From contig NC_049982.1 of assembly GCF_000003815.2 (NCBI RefSeq), positions 33,277,494 to 33,323,736 of the forward strand: a stretch of DNA of 46,243 bases. The letters are read 5' to 3'. Source of the stretch: Branchiostoma floridae (taxonomy: Eukaryota > Chordata > Leptocardii > Amphioxiformes > Branchiostomatidae). The position numbers were made by a program, and so were the translations under genes. The notes under the pieces were generated by a model. That model was not told the origin of the DNA. It ran no database searches and saw nothing but the letters and a program-made list of their open reading frames with translations. Shown piece after piece: positions 10,573-21,760 of this stretch (the first letter of the stretch is position 1; each line of letters opens with the position of its first letter).

Positions 10573-12617
10573 CTACTTGCCTTTCTTTTCCGCCTCTTCG
10601 TGGATGATTCTGATCGCTTGGAACACTTTCTCTCCCGTCTCTTCTCCGTACTCTGCATAGAACCGGTTTTTCTCTATAAAGTAAACAAACATTTGAAGTT
10701 TCCAAAACTTTGCAAAGAACATTTGCAACATAAAGGAAGCTGTAACTTTAACTGCATTTTTTATCAAAACCCTAATAGCATTTGCAGGGAACGAACACAT
10801 GCCTAAATTATGTGACGTTGCTTTTCTGATGTAGGCAAACAGAGGCAAAACTTACCTTCTTCTTGCTCCTCAGGGGCCAGTGAAAGTATCTTGGCAGCGT
10901 CTTCTTTGATTTTCTTTTCTATTTTTGAACCTAAACAAGAGTGACAAGAAACATTAAGAGACCACCGTCGTTATGCCTGTATGCATAGATGTATAGACGG
11001 AATACATAAGCGCATTTAAAACGTATATCTTACGTTCGTGAAGTGGATCTTTCCCATGCTCCACGTCCTTCACCAACTTGCTGAAGGCCTTCTTTTCGCT
11101 CGTCTTGAGTCCCAACTCTTGGTCAATCTTCGCTTGCTCTGTCAGGATAAGAAATGGTGTTCAAGTTCAACACAGGTAAGAGATGTGACATTAGCTCCTA
11201 CATTATATTTTATTAGGGTAAAGTAGCCTTAGTGAACTTTATCCGCCTGTTGCTGCTGTAAAATATCGCACGGAGTGTCGCTAAGAAGGCATTGAAAGAT
11301 AGTCTCTTAGGAAGCAGTTACGGTGTATGATTCCTTTTTTTTTTTTTTTTTTTACAAAAGTATAAAGAGAAAAAAGAAATTAGATGAGTAACAATTCTAC
11401 CTTGAAGCTCCTGCCACATTATCTTCTCCGCCTCCTGAAAGACTGCTTCGGCTTTGTCATGTCCAAGGATGCTTCGGAACTGATCTTTCACTAAAATTGA
11501 TTTAAAAAAAAAATATTTTCAAAACATATCTGCACAATAGGCTTGTTTGATCATAACAAAATTTTGAATGCACATTTCTATCATTTGGTCACGTTTTATT
11601 ATACGACTGTCTGTTTTGATTTTTTTAAAGAAAAGAAAACAATGTATACTTTGCATCTCGGCGCTCGGGTCGAGCATCAGGATCCTCTTGAATGCCATAG
11701 CAATCTCATCCTTGACGATTTCCGCTGCCGAGAAGAATTGAGTGGACATAGGTTAACGTTAAGAGAGTTAACGTTCTGATTTAAGAGACAACAATATCAG
11801 CTTCTTGGAAAACAGAAATGATAGCTATTGTACTCCATGGTCTATCCGAGAGCCTTGTGGGCATTTTTATTATTAAACCGAATGGGAGATTTTTTTTCTG
11901 TTTTGAACAACTGTATGCAGCTCATTGTGGCTCGTACATTTTACCCTCACCGAACTAGGAATCCAACTCCTGTCACATCTACGCCTGGCAAAATGATACC
12001 AGATACTATGAAGAGCCAACTAACAACATATACATATGTGTCACATTACAGTCTATCAGAAAACAAATCACCACCAATGGAATGGCTGCCTACATTCTTG
12101 TTCAGGATCTTGGCCGCCCTCCTCGTCTTCGATGATCGTCTCTATGCCCTCTTCCGCCTGGTCATTCCATTTAAGTCCCTTCTCTGCTTTCAGTATGCTC
12201 AACACTAGATCAATGTTGATGAAGATGTAAACCATGTCGTACCAAATACAGTTAAGTACTTAAGTTAGTTTCCTGTTCTATAAAAGCATACAAACGAGAT
12301 CTGAGAATACACTTTCTACTGAGAACGATATACATTCTGTGCTATGAGTTTTTTTGTTGTACAATTATACCATATGCACTTGACTCCATGAAGAATAGTG
12401 ACAAATCAGTCACTAATGGAGATTTGTATAACCAAGCCAAACCAAAACTGCAATAAACTGATCAGCGAAGTAGTTGTCACCAACGTAACCACACCGAACC
12501 TGAGTCCGTTCTATACGTACGTTTAGACACTGATTCTGTATCGAAACTTTGAGGTGCAGACTCCAAGCAGGACAGCGTGGTTCCCAGCAACAGTATGATT
12601 AGAAAGGAACACTTCAT
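10573..12617 (-). CDS. Gene B: secreted protein with two tandem helical domains, complete
   Basis: Seven exons: 12617-12521, 12204-12094, 11724-11650, 11490-11401, 11138-11034, 10930-10856 and 10673-10573 (stop TAG). Total 654 nt, 217 aa. All splice sites are AG/GT and all six coding introns are phase 1. Exon 1 gives a signal peptide (MKCSFLIILLLGTTLSC). An acceptor (CTCGGCTCAG) sits 12 nt before the ATG. Exons 2-4 and 5-7 are two copies of one domain: an exon with LKAEKGLKWNDQ or QELGLKTSEKKAF ending GxDPxxE, a 25-codon Lys/Glu/Ala exon with ILxLxP, and an exon with FRSILGHDKAEAVFQEA or FYAEYGEETGEKVFQA. The spacing suggests amphipathic helices. There are no cysteines after the leader and no membrane segment. 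I do not recognise the family. Confidence 0.75.
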
Positions 12618-13045
12618 TTCGATCACAACCTGAGCCGAGATTTAAAAAAAACGAGTCGCCCAAACAACAGTGTTCAGATTAGATGACTACTGACGCATGG
12701 TGTATGGGGTCACATCAAACCGGTTTTCCAGCCACTGTGACGTCAGAGCGACCTGATTGGTGAATGGGAGTGATGGTGTGTTGCAAAACTATGTTGTCTA
12801 TAAAATCAACGATGACTTCACTGCCTAGCTACCCATTTACTGAATGCTTGCTCCCCTACTGGATCATGACAAACAGATCTACTTCAAATAAAACGATGGA
12901 TGAGTTTTAAAAGCAACTAATGATTTTCGTTCACATTTGACGTTCACAATTACGTGTATATAACATAAGAAGAATGAGTCATGGGTAGGGAATTTGAAAT
13001 TACGTAAAATGAGTAGCTCATTTCGTTAAATATCAGGCTGGCCTT

Positions 13046-13055
13046 CTTTTATATA
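13046..13055 (-). promoter_or_regulatory. Possible TATA box for gene B
   Basis: TATATAAAAG on the minus strand, about 430 bp upstream of the gene B ATG. It would fit only if a non-coding first exon lies between, which the acceptor just before the ATG suggests. Confidence 0.25.
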
Positions 13056-14933
13056 CGGTTCGTCAAGCACAGCACGTCAGAGTGTGAACGTGTCAACAGA
13101 TTTTTCACATCGAATCACCTGCATCGAATCATACACAGTAATGCTGAGGGCCAATCAAGGTTCACTGGGCGGTTCATTGACCTTTGACACATCTAGGCAC
13201 GAGGACACAACCTGTTTAACAACAATGAATCGTGGGTAATCAGCACGCACAGCATGCAAGCAAACTTCTCCTGAGGAGGCTTTGTTTCCCGGTGTAATCA
13301 CTGACCTAACCATTAACGCTAGGTATTCATGGATCTAAAGGGTATAATTAATGCCACACATGGCTAACACGCTCCTGTTTAAAATCACCAGCAAGTAACT
13401 TAAGACATACAATCATTATCACCTTCCAACATTTACGTAAGTGATCAGTTAGGCTTTAAAGTGGTCTCAGATGTCTCGACACCTTGAAAACTAGTTTATC
13501 TTTCAAGGGGGCGTATTTCAATTCAGATCATTTGCTTCCTACTTCCTAATCTGAGAAACAGTTCCTCCTACAAATCTCTGTAGGTACTGTCGAATATCTG
13601 CATACAGCACATAATATAATAAAGGATGCGTTTCAAACGCCCATTGTAGTCCGCAACTAGCCCCCTTCAGGCTATTGGAGACAGAAGGGACAATCTTTGC
13701 GGGCTTTTGTGTCACAACAACTGCTGAGGAACAGGTGGTTGGGCAGGTCTACTGGACACTCCGACATATGCTGCAGAGAAAAACGTCATCTACCAGAACA
13801 CTCGTAGTGAAGAGTGAGCTTGACTTGAAGTAGAAGTGGTTGTATCTGAACCTGAGGATGTCGAGTTGAAAACAAACATGCTTCTACACCAAATGACTGG
13901 TGAGTAACTTGTAGCTTGGTGTCTTGACCTTTAAAGCCAAAAGTTACACATATCCACGTGCAGTATGTAAAAACGCGTATTTGGGGATGTGGTTGACAAC
14001 TATCCTCTTTCGGTAACGATCAATGGAAGTTTATGCAAAGAATGTTTTTACATGTGACTTTCTCTTCTCTGAGATTTTAAGAGAAGTGATCATCAAAGCA
14101 TCAAAGAAAGTTGTATTATGCCTTGCGACCTAGTTTGTAATTGTCTGCAATTTGTCATCATGGCTAGTCTGAAGTCGTTTCCTGTACGTTTTTGGACGCA
14201 AATATTGCCTGCAATGTGAACCTCAGACCAATGCACTTCCAATCTCTTAACCTGAATTCCAAAGAGTGCATCTCATAGAGACGCATATTTGTTTGAAAGG
14301 GCCACAGAAGGTGGCCAGGTGCCCTTGAAAAAAATCCATGAAATTCCGAAACCTGACCTGCATGAAATGTAGGGAACTTAATCCGTTTCAGGACACTGCA
14401 TATAAAGTCTTAATGAAACTTGTTGTTATAAATACTGTAGCAGTGTCTTTTGTACTTTCATGAGTCATGATTGGCGGGGAGGCATGGCACCTGAATAACG
14501 TCACTGATGACTGGGCAATATGTTTTGTCTTTTAGATAGGGAAACTGAGCTACGAGTGCCACTGCAAGTTCACTCTACCATTAATATTATCTCGCCCATC
14601 TTTGTTGCTGAAAGTTAAACTGAAGCTAAAGCTAAAGTTGCCATACATCACATTGTAATGAGTAAGCCCGGCACCCGTCTCCGTTTCTAAGCCCTGGGGT
14701 CACACATACATAGGTCGCTACAGCAGGGGGCCAGTCCACCGGGTGTGTTTAGCTTCCATACCCTTCCTCTTTGCAGAGAAAGAAGTATGTAACTACCCCC
14801 GGCCCACTCAGCATAAAACTGCCAGTGGTTTCGCTCGTGATTTAATCCTAATCACCCACCAGGACAGACGTCTCTCCCTTTCATTTTGAGGCAGTGAGTC
14901 CGCTCTGCACCGGACCTTAGTATCTCAGCCCAA

Positions 14934-15143
14934 GCCTCTACCAGGCTTCGTAGATCGGTGGTCTAATTGTAGAAATTGGACAAATAGAGTCATTGCACAC
15001 CAGGTGAGTCAGCCGTCCAGAACAATCATTTTCTCACTACGAAATGCACCGTAGGTCGCAAGCTGTTCGCAGCCGCTGGCCGGCTTATCTCTATTTGCTC
15101 CATTTCTATGTTTTCCTAGCGACCTATAGAGTCTGGTAGAGAC
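14934..15143. mobile_element. Foldback (MITE-like) element
   Basis: The left arm 14934-14992 and the reverse complement of 15082-15143 share TCTACCAG, a TAGATCGGTGG-like segment, and TAGAAATTGGACAAATAGAG against TAGAAATGGAGCAAATAGAG. The loop is about 90 bp. No coding capacity. Confidence 0.6.
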
Positions 15144-15944
15144 TATCTCAACCCCAGTAGATATCCGCTGTCACCGGAACGAAAACGCCATCAACAATTC
15201 CCACATTTCTCGTATGGAGACAAAATTACCTGTGATTAAAGAAAGGCTTGGCCTAGAACATGTACTGTCAGAAAATACAACACATCAAACATCCATTATA
15301 TGTCCACAAAATCACCTCTAACTGAAGTCTGTCGTTTAAAGCGATTGATAAGACTGTAGTTGGTTTTCAAATCAAACTTAATAGAATAATCAATAAAGTA
15401 TACTCTTAAAATCGCGAGGAACTATCTGTGCTTTAAAAAGGCAGCCTAAGCAATATCAGCGTCAGGGTTGTAGAACTCCACTTATCAAAGTCAATTTTTT
15501 GGTCACTTTTCTACGTAATAAGATGAAGCAACTCTACTCCATTCCATACCATCATTCAAGGTGCAGTGGTGCGAGGACGCCGTGAAGTCTAATTTTTGAG
15601 GGTTACTATTTTACTTAATCCTAGCCCAATTTGTTTCTGCGCCATTTTAACCGCTCAATGTATGAAATAAAATGATGTAAATGTGAGCATATATTGCAAT
15701 AGATATCAGGCTTGGATGTGTAACCTATTAAAGCATGAATAGATCTACCCCACTATACGTAATGCCCATGGAGTGTAATATATCACCTAGTGTTGCCATT
15801 CTGTTCAAGTGTTATAGATTACCGCAATCACCAACTAAACTGCATGATTATTGTGTGTAAATCAGTTCCATTTCTGGATTTCAGATTACTGCCGTAGCAA
15901 CCCTTGAAAACAAGTTCCCTGACACTATTCTCCAAAGAAGTAAC

Positions 15945-17372
15945 ATGGCTAGGTTTGTCACCACTATTCCAGTCATTCCAGTCATTTCAAAACATCAATA
16001 TCAAGATGAACAAAGTGAAGACATCTACGAAGAAACATTTCCATTTCTGCATCCAACACCGGATCCGGTACATGGCAATCCGAGAGAGGAAAGCGGTATC
16101 GTAGACATGAACCGACAGATATGCCTCAACGTCAGTGGCCTCATGTTTGAGACTAGGGAATACATTCTACAACGTTATCCAGATACGCTTCTCGGAGATA
16201 AAGAACGCAGGCAGGGGTTTTACTGTCAGGACAATGACGAGTACTTCATAGATCGCCATCGGCCGAGCTTCGAAGCAATCTTTCGCTACTATCAAACAGG
16301 AAAAATGACCCGGCCTCACAGTGTTCCCATGGATGTGTTCTTCAACGAGTTGAAGTACTTCGATATGGGCCAGGACGTGATTCAAAACTTTCTGGAAACA
16401 GACGGTTGTAGTCAAAAAGTCGACCCGTTGGAAGTTGATGTCTTACCGGAGTCTGAGCCACAGAGAGCCATCTGGATTGCCTTCGAATACCCCCAGACCT
16501 CGCTGGCGGCACGAATTGTAGCTTTTATTTCGATATCCGTTATTTTTGTATCCATTGCTGCCTTCTGCGTAGAGACAATACCGACGTACAGCGAGCAGAA
16601 TGTGTTAAAGTTCGGTCAGGATGACACACTGTCCGATCGACTGACAACGGCGTACAGTAGCAGCTTCTTCCGCGTGGAAACAGCTTGTATTATCTGGTTC
16701 TGTTTCGAGCTGGTCATCCGCTTCTACGCATGCCCGGACCCAAGGACATTCTTAAAGGACATTTTGAACATTTTAGACCTTGTTGCCATCCTGCCATACT
16801 TCGCTACCAATATTCTAATAGTCGCGAACATAGAGACATCGGGAAGCGGCGCTTTGATCATGAGAATCCTTCGTGTCGTTCGGGTCTTCAGGATTTGCAA
16901 GCTCACTCGCCACATCACAGGCATGCGCCTAATCATCCTAACCTTACTCGCGAGCATGGGTTCCGTCATCATGCTTGTTTTCTTCATGTCTATTCTCATG
17001 ATTCTCTTTGGAAGTATCGTGTATTTTGCAGACATGAATCACGCTGAGACAGACTTTCAAAGTATCCCGGAAACTTTTTATTGGGCTGTATTTACCATGA
17101 CGACGGTAGGCTACGGTGACGTGTACCCAAGAAGCCTTGGTGGGAAGTTAGGAGGGCTGATGTGTGTCCTGTGTGGCTTTATTGTCCTCGCGATACCTTC
17201 ACCCGCCATTGTCGCCAACTTCAACAGGTTCTATCTCCGACGCAAAAACGTCCTGCTCAGTGATGAAGATATCCGAGAGAAAGAGAGAGAAATGAGAAAA
17301 CATAGCACACTATGGGACCGGTTTATCAAACGCTTCTCCAACAAAGACACACAAGAGGAAAGGGCAACTTAA
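15945..17372 (+). CDS. Voltage-gated potassium channel, Kv1/Shaker type, single coding exon
   Basis: 475 aa, complete. T1 tetramerisation domain at about 58-155 (NVSGLMFET, PDTLLGD, NEYF-like DNDEYFIDR, RPSFEAI). S1 186-210, S2 244-263, S3 270-295. S4 at 305-322 has R307, R310, R313, R316, K319 and R322 spaced by three, the full Shaker gating-charge set. S5 333-362, pore helix and selectivity filter TVGYGD 387-392, and S6 403-426 with a P-S-P hinge at 418-420. The N-terminus is acidic and has no obvious inactivation ball. The C-terminus is short and lacks a clear PDZ ligand. It should form homo- or heterotetrameric plasma-membrane K+ channels. The ATG at 15945 (AACATGG) is the first in frame. 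A likely 3' splice acceptor at 15883-15884 suggests upstream 5' UTR exons. The intronless coding region is typical of many Kv1 genes. It converges with gene C. Confidence 0.95.
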   Translation: MARFVTTIPVIPVISKHQYQDEQSEDIYEETFPFLHPTPDPVHGNPREESGIVDMNRQICLNVSGLMFETREYILQRYPDTLLGDKERRQGFYCQDNDEYFIDRHRPSFEAIFRYYQTGKMTRPHSVPMDVFFNELKYFDMGQDVIQNFLETDGCSQKVDPLEVDVLPESEPQRAIWIAFEYPQTSLAARIVAFISISVIFVSIAAFCVETIPTYSEQNVLKFGQDDTLSDRLTTAYSSSFFRVETACIIWFCFELVIRFYACPDPRTFLKDILNILDLVAILPYFATNILIVANIETSGSGALIMRILRVVRVFRICKLTRHITGMRLIILTLLASMGSVIMLVFFMSILMILFGSIVYFADMNHAETDFQSIPETFYWAVFTMTTVGYGDVYPRSLGGKLGGLMCVLCGFIVLAIPSPAIVANFNRFYLRRKNVLLSDEDIREKEREMRKHSTLWDRFIKRFSNKDTQEERAT

Positions 17373-17478
17373 GACAGGACATTTCACTATTTTACTCAAG
17401 AGATCTAGAATTGACGACTACCCAGAGAACTTTCAACCTGAAAAAGACAATTTACTAGCGTGGGAGAACCATTCCGAC

Positions 17479-17530
17479 TTTATTCAGTCATAGTCATAGT
17501 CATACGGTGTATTACAGCACCGACTTTATT
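17479..17530 (-). terminator. Two AATAAA signals serving gene C
   Basis: AATAAA occurs on the minus strand at 17530-17525 and 17484-17479, each inside the repeated word GACTTTATTCAGT. They lie about 350-400 nt past the gene C stop, inside the 3' flank of the convergent channel gene. Confidence 0.5.
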
Positions 17531-17878
17531 CAGTGAATTATGATGTATGTTAAATACACACTAGGTACTACGTATTGACTGTTGAGTATTAATTTGGGTT
17601 ACATGTGTATCATCATATTCTTTTGCTTGGTGTTGACATTACTTACTGGGTGTGTTGCAGAGTGGAATGGTTAATTGATCGTTCAAAATGAATAGGAAAA
17701 TGAATAGTTGGCATCCTAGGCCTGTAACACTGGTAAATCAACTTATATCAGTCAAGATGTAGCGACAATACTACACAGTACAAATAACGCGATATTTTGG
17801 AAGCATCCTCAACATCACTTTATAAACTTGCTGCTTCTGTTGACAGCATTACACGGAGGAGATTACACATGTGGTCGG

Positions 17879-20632
17879 CTACTGGTTGGCTTGATTCTTG
17901 TCCTCCTCTTCCATTTCAATGGTTTCAGCCGTATCAAAGATCCTTCTTGCCTGTTCTTCCCCATAGCGGCTGGCTATCATGGCCCGTACTGAAAGAAAGC
18001 AACAAACAAACATGTAAAGTATTCAGGAGGCTGAACGAAGTATAAGGTTAATCTGTGTTTATTTTTGAGGTATGGGATCTTTTTTTATGGGTCTAATCAT
18101 TAAAGGTTAAGAAAACCAAACTTACATTGTTTCTTATCATCCTCATTTAATTGCTCCACCCTCTCTTCTGCATGTGCCATCAAAGCCAACTCAGTATCTC
18201 CTGTTGGAAAAAAGAAATACAGAGTAAAACCACTGTTGTTGAAAATATATCTACACTGATGGGCCTCAATGGGAGGTTAAGGAATAGGTGTGAATGACCA
18301 AGGTCCAGCAAAAGTGAGAGTCTGAAGGAGATAAAGAGAGGTGTGAGAGAGTGTGAGAAACAAACCAAAATCATATATTTCATACTGTGGAGATTCATGT
18401 ATAAGACAGTAACACAAACACTGTACAATCCTATGGAGCTTGATGATTTACTGGGTGTGAACTCTCATGTGGGACTCTTGTGAGAACACTGTGATTCTTG
18501 ATTATACAATACATGTCCTGGGAATTGTTTTCATGCAACAGGCCATCATAACATATTCGATCAATTGCCTATAAGTCTTTAGATATCAATTATTGAGAAA
18601 AGAAAAGAACATGCTGACATTCATTCCAAGTGAAAATGAATGTCCTAAACTTTTCTCCTGTAAGAGGTAGATCTTAGATTTATATGCAAAGATAAGTTCA
18701 TACCTTCTGCTTCTGCATTAGCACCTTTAACGACATCAGAAACCAACTCCTTGAAAGCCTTTTTCTCATCATCTTGGAAGCCTACATCGTTCCTTAGCTC
18801 CTTCAGCTCTGTATATTGACAGTAAAGAAATAGATTAACAGTTACTAGTACATCAAATCAGCTATTGTGGACAAAAAATTTGTCTTAGGTTGTCTTGCTT
18901 GCATTTGTTTTAGGTGGGGTGTTATTCAAACAGCACAATCATATAGAATGACTGTGAGGTGTATGTTGTTTATTTGATGAGGTGTATATTGTTTATTTGA
19001 TGAGGTTACATATTTTGTATCATTTTTCCGGGGATGCAATGGTGCCAATATTTTGGTGGCAGCTAGCCTTTGATGGAAGAGAGAAGATGTGTCGGTTTTG
19101 CCACCTAGCAGCTTGCTCTGGAACTGCAGGTGCATTTTTGTCAAAATATTTCAAGAATAACAGTTTACTAAAGAACTAAGCAAAAGGACAAATTTCCATG
19201 ATTCAGTATGCAGGTTAAAAGTTTCAACAGAGATGTACACAATGGCATGAAGAATATGCAAATCAGGACCTGATTTGCATAATTAATGAGGGAATTCTGT
19301 AATTCTAGAGTTTTCCATGATTGGCCTTAAGGTCTCGGACCGGAGTTTCTTTTACGATTTCGGAGGTTGGCGGACAGCCTCAGGCCCAAGGGCTACAGTT
19401 CCGCTAAAGTGAATTTGTGTAATTATTCCATAGTGGTACATGTACATGTAAATAGTGTGGATTACCTACTTGTGGCATGTGTAAGCTTAGATCTAAATCA
19501 TGTAAATGTGCAGGTCATTTGCATGATTTATGATAGAATGTTAACATGGAATAATTGGTCAGCAATAAAATTGATTATACTAACTACAGCCTCAGTTGCA
19601 TAATCAATGTGACAAGATGAAAAGTTCTAGATATTTCATGGAGGTATGAGGTCTTATATCTGTTTACTATAGCCAGGGGGGCTCACTCAGGGTCTAGTCA
19701 CTGTTTTCCTGTGATATATTACTGGTGCGAATGAATCATACACAAATGTACAAAGAAAAACAAGTTACAAGCAAGCAAAGAAAAAATGACCAATCACATC
19801 AATGAACATGACCTAGAAAGTCTGAATTGTCGTAAACCACTATCCTTGATCATCATTATGGTCATCCATGTATCCTAGTGTTACAGTCACTCTGATTTTC
19901 GGAAGTGAATAAACAGCCATCACACTTAGCAAGAATATCAGTCTGAGATAATAATCTAAACAATATCATGAAAAATTGACTTATATACAAAACTGACTTA
20001 ATGTTATATACGTCGGTTAAACCTCTCCATTCACCCTTTCTCTCACCTTCCTTTATTTCATTTTTACATGTAGAATTCAATTCAATTCAATTCAACTTTA
20101 CTTTCAACACATATTTGGCATAATAAGAATAACAGGTAAAAGTTTTGTGCAAGTCATCCACTGGCACAAGGAATGTAATCACAACAAAAACATTTCTCAC
20201 TTTCATCCTCCTCCTTGGCCAACTTGCTGGCGTCCTGGAAAAGAGTTTCAGTCTCTGCATCTCCCAGATTCTCACGAAAAACCTCCTTGACTTGAGACAT
20301 AAGAATATTTGAAATGTAGTAAATATGATAAAGTAGTATCATTATTCTCGATTGAAATCTTTATTGATAATCTACAAAGGTTCCAACTCGCTGAATGACC
20401 ATCATTTAAAAATGGGAATGTTTGCTAGTACATTTACACTGCCAAAACAATAACTGGGAAACTTGGCTAAAAAATATAAAGATGATAACACATTTTTTCA
20501 GAAATGCAGGCGCACATCATAATGATTATCAATTATTTCTCTGTAATGGGTGCATACCTTTTTCTTTGTCTTTGTCAGAGAACCTCTGCACCTGGTCCGT
20601 GAACCTCTCCACACCAATCTTCATCTCTTCAT
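17879..20632 (-). CDS. Gene C: paralogue of gene B, 5' exons not found
   Basis: Five exons: 20632-20558 (75 nt), 20290-20201 (90), 18808-18704 (105), 18200-18126 (75) and 17988-17879 (stop TAG). All have AG/GT borders and every junction is phase 1. They match gene B exons 3-7 in order and length. Motifs correspond: FRENLGDAETETLFQDA with gene B FRSILGHDKAEAVFQEA, GFQDDEKKAFKELVSDV with GLKTSEKKAFSKLVKDV, and ASRYGEEQARRIFDTAE with AEYGEETGEKVFQAI. The visible part is about 150 residues, acidic and lysine-rich, without cysteines. The signal-peptide exon and the first domain exon should lie above 20640 but I could not identify them. Introns carry only AT-rich DNA and simple repeats. Function is unknown. 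Confidence 0.65.
18955..19006. repeat. Two-copy tandem repeat in a gene C intron
   Basis: GAGGTGTATGTTGTTTATTTGAT is followed by a near-identical second copy. It is intronic and non-coding. Confidence 0.7.
20074..20095. repeat. (AATTC)n microsatellite
   Basis: Four AATTC units within a gene C intron. Confidence 0.9.
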
Positions 20633-20849
20633 CTGGGGAGGAACCACAACAGTTACTACTTCAAGTATCTACTAAGCAATAATGACGTTTTGGTGACAGT
20701 GATCACGTGGGATTGTTTGTTTGTTTATTCATTTTCACAAAATACATGAAACAATACAGAAAAAAATACATAAACACACTTCAGGTACAGGAGGAAGGGA
20801 AAACCGTAAACAGCTTGTATTATGCCCTCCTCCTCTATCACTAGTAGAG

Positions 20850-20985
20850 CCAAAAATCCCTACACTATCGCTAACGGACAAATGCGATAGGCTGCTATCG
20901 CTTCTCAGTAGGCATTGTTCTTTTTACATCGCTCAACTATCGCAAAATAGCGCCTTACTATCGCTTTAGAACCGCTATTTTATTA
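20850..20985. other. Cluster of TATCGC words
   Basis: TATCGC or its complement GCGATA occurs about six times in roughly 130 bp, with the related AATAGCGCC and CCGCTATTT. It lies just upstream of the visible gene C exons. No known repeat or site is recognised. Confidence 0.4.
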
Positions 20986-20989
20986 GATG

Positions 20990-21760
20990 GATCCCTATTG
21001 TTTAAAGTAATCACCTGTGAAAACTCGCGCGTCAACGAAAAACACGCCCCTCAGCACGCTGCCGGCGCTGTGTGGACGTGCATAATTTTGAGGCAAGCGA
21101 AAGCCCCCTACCTGAAGCGACGTGCTAGCCAGCGTATACAGAATGGAGCACGCTCTTGCTTTTGTACTGGATGATCGCTTCAACTCGTGCGCGTGCAGTT
21201 GTTTGTAAGACAGTCTCCCGCGCGGTCGCGGCAAAAGCGGCCATTCCGTGCGAAACAAACGCCAGAGAACACGCAATTTTAATGTAGTGGCCATTATGTC
21301 CTCGCACCGCTGGAATAGGAGGTGCCGACGTCTCTCCTAGCCTCATTTGCATAGGAAACGTTTTACTGCCGATGGTTCTAAATATGGTATTTATCGGAAA
21401 TCCGAACCCGAATAATATACTGTTCGCGAGCACTTAATTTCGCGAGTTTGGGCAAATCGGGAGTTCGCGAGCGAGTACTTGGCGGTAGCTCAAGTAATAA
21501 CGCGTGGCTGTAACAATTTTTTTCGTCGAATTTACCGACAGTCGACAAAGCAATATCAATCATTTTTGCATGGTTAGAAAAATCTCGAAAAGGTTAAGAC
21601 AATGTTAATTAATTAGCGCGAAATCACGGAGAAATAGGTGTTTAGTTCGGCGGCGGCACTGATAAGAAGATGGCGGCGCCTTGGAGGTCATCGGGGTCAT
21701 TGGGACAGTCGATTATAGTATGGGTGGAAATGCGACTTGCGGTGTAATTGTGCTCAAATT
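20990..21760. promoter_or_regulatory. CpG-rich block with YY1-type motif, possible promoter
   Basis: This stretch is far richer in CG dinucleotides than its flanks. AAGATGGCGGC at 21667-21677 fits the YY1 site found just downstream of many TATA-less start sites on the same strand. The gene it would serve is unclear. ORFs here lack recognisable domains. Confidence 0.35.

Larger units (their letters stand above)
12618..15884. other. Intergenic and upstream DNA between gene B and the channel gene
   Basis: No coding exon supported on either strand. It holds the possible TATA box, a foldback element at 14934-15143, and divergent 5' regions for gene B (-) and the Kv gene (+). Confidence 0.45.

Noticed and set aside
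12797-12804. TATAAAA-type box on the plus strand
   Set aside because: No plus-strand gene starts downstream within a reasonable distance.
20995-21433. Two minus ORFs in the CpG-rich block as missing gene C exons
   Set aside because: Neither shows the family motifs, a convincing signal peptide or matching phase-1 borders.
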